From CALGFH01 sp036003705 (GTDB taxonomy: Bacteria > Actinomycetota > CALGFH01), in contig DASYSE010000102.1 of assembly GCA_036003705.1 (NCBI GenBank), forward strand, positions 1 to 64,000: a stretch of DNA of 64,000 nucleotides, written 5' to 3'. The notes under the pieces were generated by a model. That model did not search any database, was not told where the DNA came from, and worked only from the letters and a program-made list of their open reading frames with translations. This document shows, in pieces, positions 7,098-15,907 of this stretch. Every line of letters starts with the position of its first letter. Positions within the stretch are counted from its first letter, which is position 1. Both the position numbers and the translations under genes were made by a program.

Positions 7098-8080
7098 TGG
7101 TGTTGACGGCGCCAGCGCACCAGCCGGTCATGCTCGACCGGGTTGCCGAGCTGCTCCGGCCCCGTTCCGGGGGGGTCTACCTCGACGCCACCCTCGGCCT
7201 CGGCGGCCACGCCGAGCGGCTGCTGGAGGCCAGCGCCCCCGACGGCCGGGTCATCGGGCTGGACCGGGACCCGGCCGCGCTGGCCCTTGCCCGTCAGCGC
7301 CTCGCCTGGGCGGGGGACCGGCTGACGGCCGTCGCCGCCTCCTTCGCCGACCTGGCCGAGGTGGCCGACCGCCTTGGGCTGGCCGCCGCCGACGGGGTCG
7401 TCTACGACCTCGGGGTGTCGTCGCTGCAGCTGGACGAGCCGGACCGCGGCTTCAGCTACCGGGCCGACGCCCCGCTGGACATGCGCATGGACCCCACCAC
7501 CGGGATCACCGCGGCCGAGGTGCTCGCCACCTACCCGCGGGCCGAGCTCGCCCGCGTCCTGCGCGAGTACGGCGAGGAGCGGTTCGCGGGCCGCATCGCC
7601 CGCTTCGTCGACGAGGCACGCCGCCGTGCCCCCATCACCACCACCGGCCAGCTCGTCGAGCTGGTCAAGGCGGCTGTGCCCGCAGCCGCCCGGCGGACCG
7701 GTCCCCACCCGGCCCGCCGGGCCTTCCAGGCCCTGCGCATCGAGGTCAACCACGAGCTGGACGCACTGGAGGCCTCCCTGCCGCAGGCCGTCGAGCTGCT
7801 CGCCCCCGGCGGGCGGCTGGTCGTGCTCGCCTACCACTCCCTCGAGGACCGCATCGTCAAGCGTGCCCTGGCCGACGCCGGCGGCCGCCCGGTCGAGGGG
7901 CCCCCACGCCTTCCCGTCGACCTTCCCGCCGCCAGGCCGGCCAGCGTGGCCATCCTGACCCGCCGGCCCGAGACCCCGACGCCGGCCGAGGTGGCGGCCA
8001 ACCCGAGGGCCGAGAGCGCCAAGCTGCGCGCGGCCGAGAAGCTGCAGCCAAGCACCGAAGCCCGAGGGGGGCAGCCATGA
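7097..8080 (+). CDS. rsmH: 16S rRNA (cytosine1402-N4)-methyltransferase RsmH
   Basis: A 327-residue SAM-dependent methyltransferase (also called MraW) that methylates N4 of C1402 in 16S rRNA. The SAM-binding motif YLDATLGLGGH is near residue 28, followed by GLDRDPAA, the YDLGVSSLQLDEPDRGFSY signature, and LAYHSLEDRIVK near the C-terminus. The length is normal for the family. The ATG at 7097 shares one base with the mraZ stop, and the stop overlaps the next start in ATGA, so translation is probably coupled throughout. Confidence 0.95.
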   Translation: MVLTAPAHQPVMLDRVAELLRPRSGGVYLDATLGLGGHAERLLEASAPDGRVIGLDRDPAALALARQRLAWAGDRLTAVAASFADLAEVADRLGLAAADGVVYDLGVSSLQLDEPDRGFSYRADAPLDMRMDPTTGITAAEVLATYPRAELARVLREYGEERFAGRIARFVDEARRRAPITTTGQLVELVKAAVPAAARRTGPHPARRAFQALRIEVNHELDALEASLPQAVELLAPGGRLVVLAYHSLEDRIVKRALADAGGRPVEGPPRLPVDLPAARPASVAILTRRPETPTPAEVAANPRAESAKLRAAEKLQPSTEARGGQP

Positions 8081-8574
8081 GCACAGCCACCGGTCCCGCG
8101 CGCTCGGCTCCACGCCAGGCGCTCCGCCCCCAGCTCCCGAGGCTGCGTGCCGTCGCCCCGATCAGCCGGGTCCCGCGGCTCCCGTTCCTGCTCCTCACCC
8201 TCGGCTTGATCGTCGCCGGCGTGTTCGGCCTGGTCGCGCTCAACGTCAGCGTCAACCAGCAGTCGTTCCAGATCAGCGAACTGCAGAAGGACAACCGGCT
8301 GGCCGAGGCCCGCTGGACCGCCCTGCAGGCCGACGTCGACCGGCTCAAGGCGCCCGCGCGCATCGCCAAGGCGGGCAAGGCCGCCCGGCTGGTCCCCGCC
8401 GGCCGGCCGCGGGTGGTCGCCTGGCCCGGCTCGACGTCGCGTGGCCGAGATGTGGCCTCCCCGGGGGCGGCGACTTCCCCCGCTGCCCCCGGGGCCGGCC
8501 TCGCCAGAGGCGACGACTCCGGCTGGACCGCCGGCGACCCGTTCCCGCTCAAGCGCTACCTGGCCGAACCCTAG
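8077..8574 (+). CDS. ftsL: FtsL-like septum protein
   Basis: A 165-residue single-pass membrane protein. A basic cytoplasmic N-terminus (about 35 residues) is followed by one transmembrane helix (PFLLLTLGLIVAGVFGLVAL) and a short coiled-coil-like stretch (ISELQKDNRLAEARWTALQADVDRLK), then a Pro/Ala/Gly-rich tail. This architecture and its position between rsmH and ftsI identify it as the FtsL-type component that joins FtsQ and the FtsW/FtsI synthase. Sequence conservation in this family is weak, so the call rests mainly on topology and position. It starts with ATGA overlapping rsmH. The extracellular tail of about 55 residues after the coil is longer and less ordered than in many FtsL proteins. 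Confidence 0.8.
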   Translation: MSTATGPARSAPRQALRPQLPRLRAVAPISRVPRLPFLLLTLGLIVAGVFGLVALNVSVNQQSFQISELQKDNRLAEARWTALQADVDRLKAPARIAKAGKAARLVPAGRPRVVAWPGSTSRGRDVASPGAATSPAAPGAGLARGDDSGWTAGDPFPLKRYLAEP

Positions 8575-8643
8575 TCCGCCGGTCCGACGGGGGATCCGGG
8601 GAACCCCGAAGGGTGCCCCGGTGAACCGAGAGGGGGGAAGCAC

Positions 8644-10413
8644 ATGCCGCAGCGCGGACGGAAGCGGCCGCCGCCACGCCGTCGGCCGCCGCCGCGGCCG
8701 CGGCGGCGGCGCCGGGTCAACGGCCGCCGCCGGCTGCTCGCCCTGCTGATCCTGAGCGTGCTCGCCTTCACGGCCATCTCCGGCCGGCTGATCGTGCTCC
8801 AGGTGCTGGACGCGGGCTCGCTCGACCAGGCGGCGGCCAGGCAGCGGACCACCGTCATCAAGCTCCCCGCCACCCGCGGACGCATCTTCGACCGCAACCT
8901 GGACGACCTGGCCCTCTCCGTCCCGGCAAGGGCCATCTACGCCGAGCCCCGCTTCATCCGTGACAAGCGGCGCACCGCCGGCGAGCTGGCCAGGGTCCTT
9001 GGGATGTCACGGGCCGACATCGCCAGGCGGCTCGCCTCCGGCAGCTGGGTGTACGTCGCCAGGCGGGTCCCCAAGGCCAGGGGCGACGTCGTCCAGCGGA
9101 TGAAGCTGCCGGGCATCGGCGTGATGGTCGACGTCGCCCGCCGCTACCCCTCCGGCAGCGTGGCCGCCCAGGTGCTGGGCTTCGTCGACGTCGAAGGCCG
9201 CGGCCAGGCAGGGATCGAGCAGCAGTACGACGGCCTGCTGCGCGGGCACCCGGGCAGGATCCAGCTCGAACGGGACCCGAAGGGCCGGGCCATCCCCCAG
9301 GGCCACCGCTCCCTCGAGCCTGCCGAGCCCGGCACCGACCTGGTCCTCACCATCGACCAGCACCTCCAGTACGTCGCCGAGCAGTCCCTGCAACGGGCCG
9401 TCCGCCAGCACAAGGCCAAGGCCGGCTCGGTGGTGGTGATGGTCCCGCGCACCGGCGAGGTGCTGGCCATGGCCAACATGCCGACCTTCGACCCCAACCG
9501 GGTCTCCCGCAGCAAGCCCGAGGCCCGCAAGAACCGCGCCGTCGCCGACGTCTTCGAGCCGGGCTCGACCAACAAGACCATCACCGCCGCGGCGGCGCTC
9601 CAGGACGGCGTGGTGACGCCGAGGACGGAGACGATCGTCCCCGACAACGTCCCGCTGTGCCCGGAGAAGACCTTCCGCGACTCCCACTCCCACGCCCCGG
9701 AGCTGATGACCTTCGCCGAGATCGTCGCCAAGTCCTCCAACGTCGGCACCATCATGACGGCCAGGCACCTCGGGCCCGAGCGGCTGTACAAGGCCGAGCT
9801 GGACTTCGGCTACGGGCGCAGGAGCGGCGTCGACCTGCCGGGGGAGTCGCCGGGCATCGTCCGCCCGGTGCAGAGCTGGTACTGCACCGACCTTGGGACC
9901 AACGCCATCGGCCAGGGCGTAGCCGTGACCGTGCTGCAGATGGCAAGCGTCTACGCCACCGTCGCCAACAACGGGGTGCTGCGGTCGCCGACCCTGCTGC
10001 GCGGCACGGTCGACGCCCGCGGCCACCTGGCCAAGGCCGAGCGCAAGCCGGGTCGCCGGGTGCTGTCGGTCCGCACCGCCCGCACGCTCTCCCGCATCCT
10101 GGAGGGCGTGGTCAAGGACGGCGGCACCGGCACGCTGGCCGCGCTGGAGGAGTGGCGGGTGGCCGGCAAGACCGGCACCGCCCGCAAGCCCGACACCCGG
10201 CGCGGCGGCTACCGGCAGGGCGCCTACGTCGGCAGCTTCATCGGCTACGCCCCCGCCGAACGGCCGGCCGTCGTGGTCGCGGTCGTGATCGACGAGCCGA
10301 CCAGGGGCTACTACGGCGGGGCGGTGGCGGCGCCGGTGTTCAGGGAGGTCGCCGGCACCGCCCTGCGCCGCCTCGGCGTGACGCCGACCTTACCGGCCAA
10401 GGCGGTGCGCTGA
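8644..10413 (+). CDS. ftsI: Peptidoglycan D,D-transpeptidase FtsI (PBP3 class B)
   Basis: A 589-residue class B penicillin-binding protein, the septal transpeptidase. A strongly basic cytoplasmic tail of about 28 residues is followed by a transmembrane helix (LLALLILSVLAFTAISGRLIVL), the PBP dimerisation domain, and the transpeptidase domain with the three catalytic motifs: STNK with Ser about 308, SSN (KSSNVG), and KTG in VAGKTGTARK. The start is ATG 8644 after a GAGGGGGG site. It lies 69 bp downstream of ftsL and 36 bp upstream of the annotated murE start, the loosest spacing within the mur genes. Confidence 0.95.
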   Translation: MPQRGRKRPPPRRRPPPRPRRRRRVNGRRRLLALLILSVLAFTAISGRLIVLQVLDAGSLDQAAARQRTTVIKLPATRGRIFDRNLDDLALSVPARAIYAEPRFIRDKRRTAGELARVLGMSRADIARRLASGSWVYVARRVPKARGDVVQRMKLPGIGVMVDVARRYPSGSVAAQVLGFVDVEGRGQAGIEQQYDGLLRGHPGRIQLERDPKGRAIPQGHRSLEPAEPGTDLVLTIDQHLQYVAEQSLQRAVRQHKAKAGSVVVMVPRTGEVLAMANMPTFDPNRVSRSKPEARKNRAVADVFEPGSTNKTITAAAALQDGVVTPRTETIVPDNVPLCPEKTFRDSHSHAPELMTFAEIVAKSSNVGTIMTARHLGPERLYKAELDFGYGRRSGVDLPGESPGIVRPVQSWYCTDLGTNAIGQGVAVTVLQMASVYATVANNGVLRSPTLLRGTVDARGHLAKAERKPGRRVLSVRTARTLSRILEGVVKDGGTGTLAALEEWRVAGKTGTARKPDTRRGGYRQGAYVGSFIGYAPAERPAVVVAVVIDEPTRGYYGGAVAAPVFREVAGTALRRLGVTPTLPAKAVR

Positions 10414-10449
10414 TGCTAGGCTTTCGCGGGCTGCCCCCCCTGCCAGGGA

Positions 10450-12027
10450 ATGGCGGTCGCTAGCGGTCGCCGGCGTTCCCGCCGCCGGCAGTCCGAGCCG
10501 ACGATGCGGGCCTCGAAGTTCATGACCTTGACGTCCCGGCGCGTCCCGCTCGCCAGCCTCGCCCCGGCCGTCCAGGGCGAGGTCCGCGGCTACGCCGGGA
10601 CGGTGGTCACCGAGGTCGTCCTCGACACCCGCAAGGTCGTCGCCGGCGCGCTGTTCTGCTGCGTGCCAGGGGCCAGGGTCGACGGTCACGACCTGGCCGG
10701 GAAGGCCCTGGATGCCGGCGCGGCCGCCCTGTGCGTGCAGCGGCCGCTCGACCTGGACGCCCCGCAGCTGCTCGTCGGCGAGGTCCGGGAGGTGCTCGCC
10801 CCGCTGGCCGACGCCTTCTTCGACCATCCCTCGCGCCGCCTCGACCTGGTCGGGGTGACCGGCACCAACGGCAAGACCACCACCACCTTCATGCTGGAGG
10901 CGATCTTCCGGGAGGCCGGGCGCATCCCGGGCGTGCTCGGCACCGTCGAGGTCCGGGTCGGGGACCAGCGCCGTCCGGCCGTCCACACCACCCCGGAGGC
11001 GCCCGATCTCCAGCGCCTGCTGGCCGAGATGGCCGACTCGGGCGTGGAGGCCGCCGCCATGGAGGTGTCCAGCCACGGGCTGGCCCTGCACCGGGTCGAC
11101 GGCACCCGCTTCACCGCGGCCATCTTCACCAACCTCACCCAGGACCACCTCGACTTCCACGCCGACCTGGACGACTACTTCCTGGCCAAGCGGCGCCTGT
11201 TCACCGCCGCGTTCACCCCGCTGGGGATCGTCAACCTCGACAGCCCCCATGGGCGCCTGCTCGCCGCACAGCGCGAGGTGGCCACGGTGACCACCGGCAC
11301 CGCCGCCGACGCCGACTGGCGGGCCACCGACGTCGCCGCCTCGCTGGACGGCGCCAGCTTCCGGCTCCGGTCCCCGGCCGGGTCGCGGACGGTCCGGCTG
11401 CGGCTGGCCGGCCACTTCAACGTCGCCAACGCGCTCGGCGCCCTGGCCGCGGCCGACGCCGTCGGGATCGAGCTCGACACCGCCGTCGCCGGACTGGAGG
11501 CGCTGGCCGGCGTGCCCGGCCGCTTCGAGCGGGTGGACGCCGGCCAGCCGTTCACCGTGCTGGTCGACTACGCCCACACCCCGGACTCGCTGGACAACCT
11601 GCTCCGGGCGGCCAGGGCGGTCACCAGCGGGCGGCTGATCGTGGTCTTCGGCTGCGGCGGCGACCGCGACCGGGCCAAGCGCCCGCTGATGGGAGAGATC
11701 GCCGGGCGGCTGGCCGATGTGGCCATCGTCACCTCCGACAACCCCCGCTCCGAGCCTCCCGAGGCGATCGTCGACCAGATCGCCGAGGGCGTGGCGCGCG
11801 GCGCCGGCGCTGGCGGGTTCCAGATCGAGGTCGACCGCCGGGCCGCCATCCGGGCCGCCCTGGCCATGGCCGGGCCGGGTGACGCCGTGCTGCTTGCCGG
11901 CAAGGGCCACGAGCAGGGCCAGGAGTTCGCCGGCGGCCGCAAGGTCCCCTTCGACGATCGGGTGGTCGCCGCCCAGGAGCTGCGGGCGCTGCAGGGAGCT
12001 CCCCGCCGGACCGGGGGGGAACGATGA
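10450..12027 (+). CDS. murE: UDP-MurNAc-tripeptide ligase MurE (meso-diaminopimelate-adding type)
   Basis: A Mur ligase that adds the third amino acid to UDP-MurNAc-L-Ala-D-Glu in the cytoplasm. The ATP-binding loop GVTGTNGKTTTT is near residue 138, TTPEAPDLQ and MEVSSHGL form the UDP-substrate site, HFNVANALGA leads into the C-terminal domain, and DNPRSE carries the Arg associated with meso-diaminopimelate recognition in characterised enzymes. The start is uncertain: ATG 10450, 10504 and 10522 are all in frame and none has a good ribosome binding site; conserved sequence begins about residue 32, which favours the shorter forms. The 3' end overlaps murF in ATGA. Confidence 0.93.
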   Translation: MAVASGRRRSRRRQSEPTMRASKFMTLTSRRVPLASLAPAVQGEVRGYAGTVVTEVVLDTRKVVAGALFCCVPGARVDGHDLAGKALDAGAAALCVQRPLDLDAPQLLVGEVREVLAPLADAFFDHPSRRLDLVGVTGTNGKTTTTFMLEAIFREAGRIPGVLGTVEVRVGDQRRPAVHTTPEAPDLQRLLAEMADSGVEAAAMEVSSHGLALHRVDGTRFTAAIFTNLTQDHLDFHADLDDYFLAKRRLFTAAFTPLGIVNLDSPHGRLLAAQREVATVTTGTAADADWRATDVAASLDGASFRLRSPAGSRTVRLRLAGHFNVANALGALAAADAVGIELDTAVAGLEALAGVPGRFERVDAGQPFTVLVDYAHTPDSLDNLLRAARAVTSGRLIVVFGCGGDRDRAKRPLMGEIAGRLADVAIVTSDNPRSEPPEAIVDQIAEGVARGAGAGGFQIEVDRRAAIRAALAMAGPGDAVLLAGKGHEQGQEFAGGRKVPFDDRVVAAQELRALQGAPRRTGGER

Positions 12028-13409
12028 TCCCGTTCACCCTGGACGAGATCGGCGGGGTGACGGGTGGGCGGCTGGTCGACGGCGACCCGACCGCGACCGT
12101 CACCGGGGTCGCGGTCGACTCCCGCGAGGTCCGGCCGGGCGACCTGTTCGTCGCCCTGCCGGGCAGCCGCACCGACGGCAGCCTGTTCGCGGTCGCCGCC
12201 GCGCAGGCCGGCGCGGTCGCCACCATGGCCCCGGCGGGCATGGTCTTCGCCGGGCCCCGGGTCGAGGTCGCCGACCCGCTGGCCGCCCTCGCCGCCCTCG
12301 GCACCGCCGTCAGGGACCGGTCGGCGGCGACGGTGGTGGCGGTCACCGGGTCCAACGGCAAGACCACCACCAAGGACCTGCTGGCCGCCGCGCTGGCCAC
12401 CCGCCTGCGGACGGTGGCCAACCGGGCGTCGTTCAACAACGAGGTCGGTCTGCCCCTGACGCTGGCCCGGATCGAGCCCGACACCCAGGCGGTGGTGGTC
12501 GAGATGGGCGCCCGCGGGCCCGGCCACATCGCCGCCCTGGCCCGCCTGGCCCGGCCCGGCGTCGGCGTCGTCCTCAACGTCGGCGAGTCCCACCTGGGGA
12601 TGTTCGGGTCCAGGGGGGCGATCGCCAAGGCCAAGGCCGAGCTGGTCGAGGCCCTCCCGGCCGACGGCACCGCCGTCCTGAACGCCGACGACCCCCAGGT
12701 GGCCGCCATGGCCGACCGGACCGTCGCCCAGGCGATCCTGTTCGGCCTCGGCCCGACCGCCACCGTGCGGGCCGACGGGGTCGAGCTTGACGGCGACGGC
12801 GCCGCCCGGTTCCTGCTCACCACGCCGGCCGGGACCGCCCCGACCGTCCTGCCCGCGCCCGGCGAGCACCTGGTCGGCTGCGCCCTGGCCGCGGCCGCCG
12901 TCGCGCACGTCCTCGGGGTCGGGCCGACCGACGCCGCCGCCGGGCTGGCAGGGGCCAAGCTCTCTCCGATGCGCATGCAGGTCCTGCGCCGGCCCGACGG
13001 GCTGACCATCGTCAACGACGCCTACAACGCCAACCCGTCGTCGATGGCGGCGGCCCTCAAGACCCTGGCCGCGCTCGGCCGGCCGGGCGGGCGCACCGTT
13101 GCCGTGCTCGGCGAGATGGCCGAGCTGGGGCCGAGCGCGGCCGACGAGCACGACCGCATCGGCCGGCTGGCCACCCGGCTGGGCATCGACCGCCTGGTCG
13201 GGGTGGGGGAGCTCGGCCGGGTGCTGGTCAACGCCGCCCGCATGGAAGGCATGTGGCCGGAGGAGGCCGAGGCGGTCACCGACCCCGAGGCCGCCGTCGC
13301 CCTGCTCACCCCGACCCTCGGCCCGGTCGACGTCGTCCTGGTCAAGGCGAGCCGGGTGGTCGCCCTCGACATGGTCGCCGACGCCCTCCTGCAGCCACGG
13401 GGGGCATGA
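12024..13409 (+). CDS. murF: UDP-MurNAc-tripeptide-D-Ala-D-Ala ligase MurF
   Basis: A 461-residue Mur ligase that adds D-Ala-D-Ala to complete the cytoplasmic pentapeptide precursor. The order is an N-terminal substrate domain (DSREVRPGDLFVALPG), a central ATPase domain with VTGSNGKTTTKDL and the following NNEVGLPLTL and EMGARGPGHI blocks, and a C-terminal domain with NDAYNANPSSM. These are MurF-specific signatures. ATG 12024 overlaps the murE stop, and a G-rich site precedes it. Confidence 0.95.
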   Translation: MIPFTLDEIGGVTGGRLVDGDPTATVTGVAVDSREVRPGDLFVALPGSRTDGSLFAVAAAQAGAVATMAPAGMVFAGPRVEVADPLAALAALGTAVRDRSAATVVAVTGSNGKTTTKDLLAAALATRLRTVANRASFNNEVGLPLTLARIEPDTQAVVVEMGARGPGHIAALARLARPGVGVVLNVGESHLGMFGSRGAIAKAKAELVEALPADGTAVLNADDPQVAAMADRTVAQAILFGLGPTATVRADGVELDGDGAARFLLTTPAGTAPTVLPAPGEHLVGCALAAAAVAHVLGVGPTDAAAGLAGAKLSPMRMQVLRRPDGLTIVNDAYNANPSSMAAALKTLAALGRPGGRTVAVLGEMAELGPSAADEHDRIGRLATRLGIDRLVGVGELGRVLVNAARMEGMWPEEAEAVTDPEAAVALLTPTLGPVDVVLVKASRVVALDMVADALLQPRGA

Positions 13410-13410
13410 G

Positions 13411-14484
13411 GTGGTCGGCATCCTGATCGCGGCCGCCGTCGCCCTCGCGCTCGGGCTGGTGGGGACCCCGCTGGCCATCCGGACCTTCCGTCGCCGCGGC
13501 CTCGGGCAGCTGATCCAGATCGACCTGCCCGACGCCCACCAGACCAAGCGTGGGACCCCGACCATGGGCGGGGCGGTGATCATCTTCGGCGCGGTCGCCG
13601 GCTACCTGGTCGTCCACCTGTTCAGCCGCGGCCGGGTCCCGTTCACCCCGGCCGGCGTGCTGGTGGTGCTCACCATGGTGCTGCTCGGCACCGTCGGCTT
13701 CGTCGACGACTACCTGAAGATCCGCAACCAGCGCAGCCTCGGCCTGACCAAGACGGCCAAGTTCGCCGGCCAGGCGCTGGCCGCGATCATCCTCGGCGTC
13801 GGCGCCTGGTACTGGGCCGACGCCTTCAGGGGCATCTCCTTCATCCGCCCCCTCGGTGGCACCGAGCTGCACCTGCTGCTGTTCCTGATCTGGGTGTTCC
13901 TGCTGGTGTCGGCCACCTCCAACGGGGTCAACCTGACCGACGGCATGGACGGGCTCGCCTCGGGGTCGACGGTGCTGGTGGTCAGCGCCTACGTGGTGAT
14001 CGGGTTCTGGCAGTTCCGCCACCTGTGCGGGATGCCGCTGGACACCCCCGGCTGCTACCGCTTCCCGGCCGGCGAGTCGCCCCAGGACCTGGCCATCGTC
14101 GCCGCCGCCATGATGGGCGCGACCGCCGGGTTCCTGTGGTGGAACGCCCCCCCGGCCCGCATCTTCATGGGCGACACCGGCTCGCTGGCTCTCGGCGGCA
14201 CGCTGGCCGCCCTTGCCCTGTTCACCAACACCCAGCTGCTGCTGGCCGTGCTCGGGGGGCTGTACGTGGTCGAGACCCTCTCGGTCATCCTCCAGGTGGC
14301 CTCGTTCCGGGTGCTCCACCGGCGGGTGTTCAAGATGGCCCCGATCCACCTGCACTTCGAGCTGTCGGAATGGCCGGAGTTCACCGTGATCGTGCGGTTC
14401 TGGATCCTGGCCGGGCTGGCGGTCGCCTTCGGGCTCGGGCTGTTCTACGCCGAGTTCCTCGCCGCCGGAGGCACCGGTGGCTAG
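13411..14484 (+). CDS. mraY: Phospho-MurNAc-pentapeptide transferase MraY
   Basis: A 357-residue integral membrane enzyme that transfers phospho-MurNAc-pentapeptide to undecaprenyl phosphate, giving lipid I. About ten hydrophobic segments alternate with the conserved cytoplasmic loops: HQTKRGTPTMGG, the DDYLKIRNQRSLGL aspartate pair, NLTDGMDGLASG, FMGDTGSLALGG and the His-rich PIHLHFELSEW loop. GTG at 13411, two bases after the murF stop, gives the standard N-terminus. The gene ends inside the murD start (8-base overlap). Confidence 0.95.
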   Translation: MVGILIAAAVALALGLVGTPLAIRTFRRRGLGQLIQIDLPDAHQTKRGTPTMGGAVIIFGAVAGYLVVHLFSRGRVPFTPAGVLVVLTMVLLGTVGFVDDYLKIRNQRSLGLTKTAKFAGQALAAIILGVGAWYWADAFRGISFIRPLGGTELHLLLFLIWVFLLVSATSNGVNLTDGMDGLASGSTVLVVSAYVVIGFWQFRHLCGMPLDTPGCYRFPAGESPQDLAIVAAAMMGATAGFLWWNAPPARIFMGDTGSLALGGTLAALALFTNTQLLLAVLGGLYVVETLSVILQVASFRVLHRRVFKMAPIHLHFELSEWPEFTVIVRFWILAGLAVAFGLGLFYAEFLAAGGTGG

Positions 14485-15907
14485 CCACGGGCCTCCGTCG
14501 GCCTGGCCGCTGCGCTGCCGGCCGGAATGGTTCGCCGGGCTGCCCGTGCTGGTCGCCGGGCTCGGCCGCTCCGGACGGTCGGCCGCCCGCCAGCTCGCCG
14601 AGGCCGGGGCCGACGTGCTCGCCTGCGACGACGCACCCGAGGTGGACGCCGGCGAGCTGGCCGCCTTCGGGGTCAAGACCTACCTCGGGCCGGGCGGCCC
14701 CGAGCTGCTCGACGGCCGCGCCCTGCTGGTCGTTGCCCCCGGCCTGCCCGAGGCCCACCCGCTCATCAAGGCAGCGCTGGCGTCCGGGGTCCCGGTCTGG
14801 AGCGAGATCGAGCTGGCGGCAAGGGTCGCGACCATGCCGCTGGTCGGGGTCACCGGCACCAACGGCAAGACCACCACCACCGAGCTGGCCGCGGCCATGC
14901 TGACCGCGTCGGGCCTGCACGCCGTGGCCGCCGGCAACGTCGGGCTCCCCCTGATCGAGGCCGTGCTGGATCGCCACCCGCCCGAGGCGGCGGTGGTCGA
15001 GCTGTCCAGCTTCCAGCTCCGCTTCACCTGGACCCTGCACCTGCACGCCGGGGCCTGGCTCAACTTCGCCGCCGACCACCTCGACTGGCATCCCGACCTG
15101 GCCGCCTACGAGGAGGCCAAGGCCACCATCTGGGCCAACCAGGGACCAGACGACTGGTCGCTGTACGCCGCCGACGACCCGGTGGTCGCCGCCAACGCGC
15201 AGCGCGCCCCCGGCACCGGGGTGCCGTTCACCGTCGGGCACCCCGCCCCGGGCGGGCTCGGCCTGGAGGCCGGCGTCGCCGTGTCCCGCATCCCCGGCCA
15301 CGAGGGCGGGCTGTGGCGGGCGGCCGCCCTGCGCCTCCCAGGACGCCACAACCTGGCCAACGCCATCGCCGCCTCGGGGGTCGCCCTCGCCCTCGGCGCC
15401 CACCCGGCCGGCATGGCCAGGGCGGTGGCCGCCTTCCGGGCCGGGCCGCACCGGCTGGCACCGGTCGGCGAGGTCCGCGGGGTCGCGTTCGTGAACGACT
15501 CCAAGGCCACCAACCCGCACGCCGCCGCCCGTGCCCTGGCCGCCTTCCCGCGGGTCGTCTGGGTCGCCGGCGGTCGCAACAAGGGCCTGAGCTTCGACGA
15601 GCTGGTCGACGGCGCCCTCGACCGGCTGGTCGGGGTGGTGCTGGTCGGCGAGGCGGCCGACGAGCTGGCCGCCGCCCTCGAGCTGGCCGGCTACCCGGGG
15701 CCGGTGGTGCGGGCCGCCTCGATCGGGGAGGCGGTGACGGTCGGGTTCGGCCTGGCCGACCCGGGCGACACCGTGCTGCTCGCCCCGGCCTGCGCCAGCC
15801 ACGACATGTTCTCCGGCTACGCCGAACGGGGGCTGGCGTTCGAGGCCGCCGTCGGGCGTCTCGCCGCCCGCCACGACCCGCAGGGCGGTGGCCATGGCGG
15901 CGCGTGA
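14477..15907 (+). CDS. murD: UDP-MurNAc-L-alanine-D-glutamate ligase MurD
   Basis: A 476-residue Mur ligase that adds D-glutamate. An N-terminal Rossmann-type domain (VLVAGLGRSGRSAARQLAEAG) precedes the ATP-binding loop GVTGTNGKTTTTEL near residue 133, then ELSSFQLRF, the LPGRHNLANAIAA block and the C-terminal FVNDSKATNPHAA and VWVAGGRNKGLSF motifs typical of MurD. The GTG start at 14477 has GGAGG five bases upstream and overlaps mraY by 8 bases. The order mraY-murD-ftsW is as expected. Confidence 0.95.
   Translation: MASHGPPSAWPLRCRPEWFAGLPVLVAGLGRSGRSAARQLAEAGADVLACDDAPEVDAGELAAFGVKTYLGPGGPELLDGRALLVVAPGLPEAHPLIKAALASGVPVWSEIELAARVATMPLVGVTGTNGKTTTTELAAAMLTASGLHAVAAGNVGLPLIEAVLDRHPPEAAVVELSSFQLRFTWTLHLHAGAWLNFAADHLDWHPDLAAYEEAKATIWANQGPDDWSLYAADDPVVAANAQRAPGTGVPFTVGHPAPGGLGLEAGVAVSRIPGHEGGLWRAAALRLPGRHNLANAIAASGVALALGAHPAGMARAVAAFRAGPHRLAPVGEVRGVAFVNDSKATNPHAAARALAAFPRVVWVAGGRNKGLSFDELVDGALDRLVGVVLVGEAADELAAALELAGYPGPVVRAASIGEAVTVGFGLADPGDTVLLAPACASHDMFSGYAERGLAFEAAVGRLAARHDPQGGGHGGA

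Noticed and set aside
10413..10463. 16-codon frame starting at the ftsI stop (TGATG) before murE
   Set aside because: Too short and unlike any known peptide; the TGATG overlap alone is not enough evidence of a gene.
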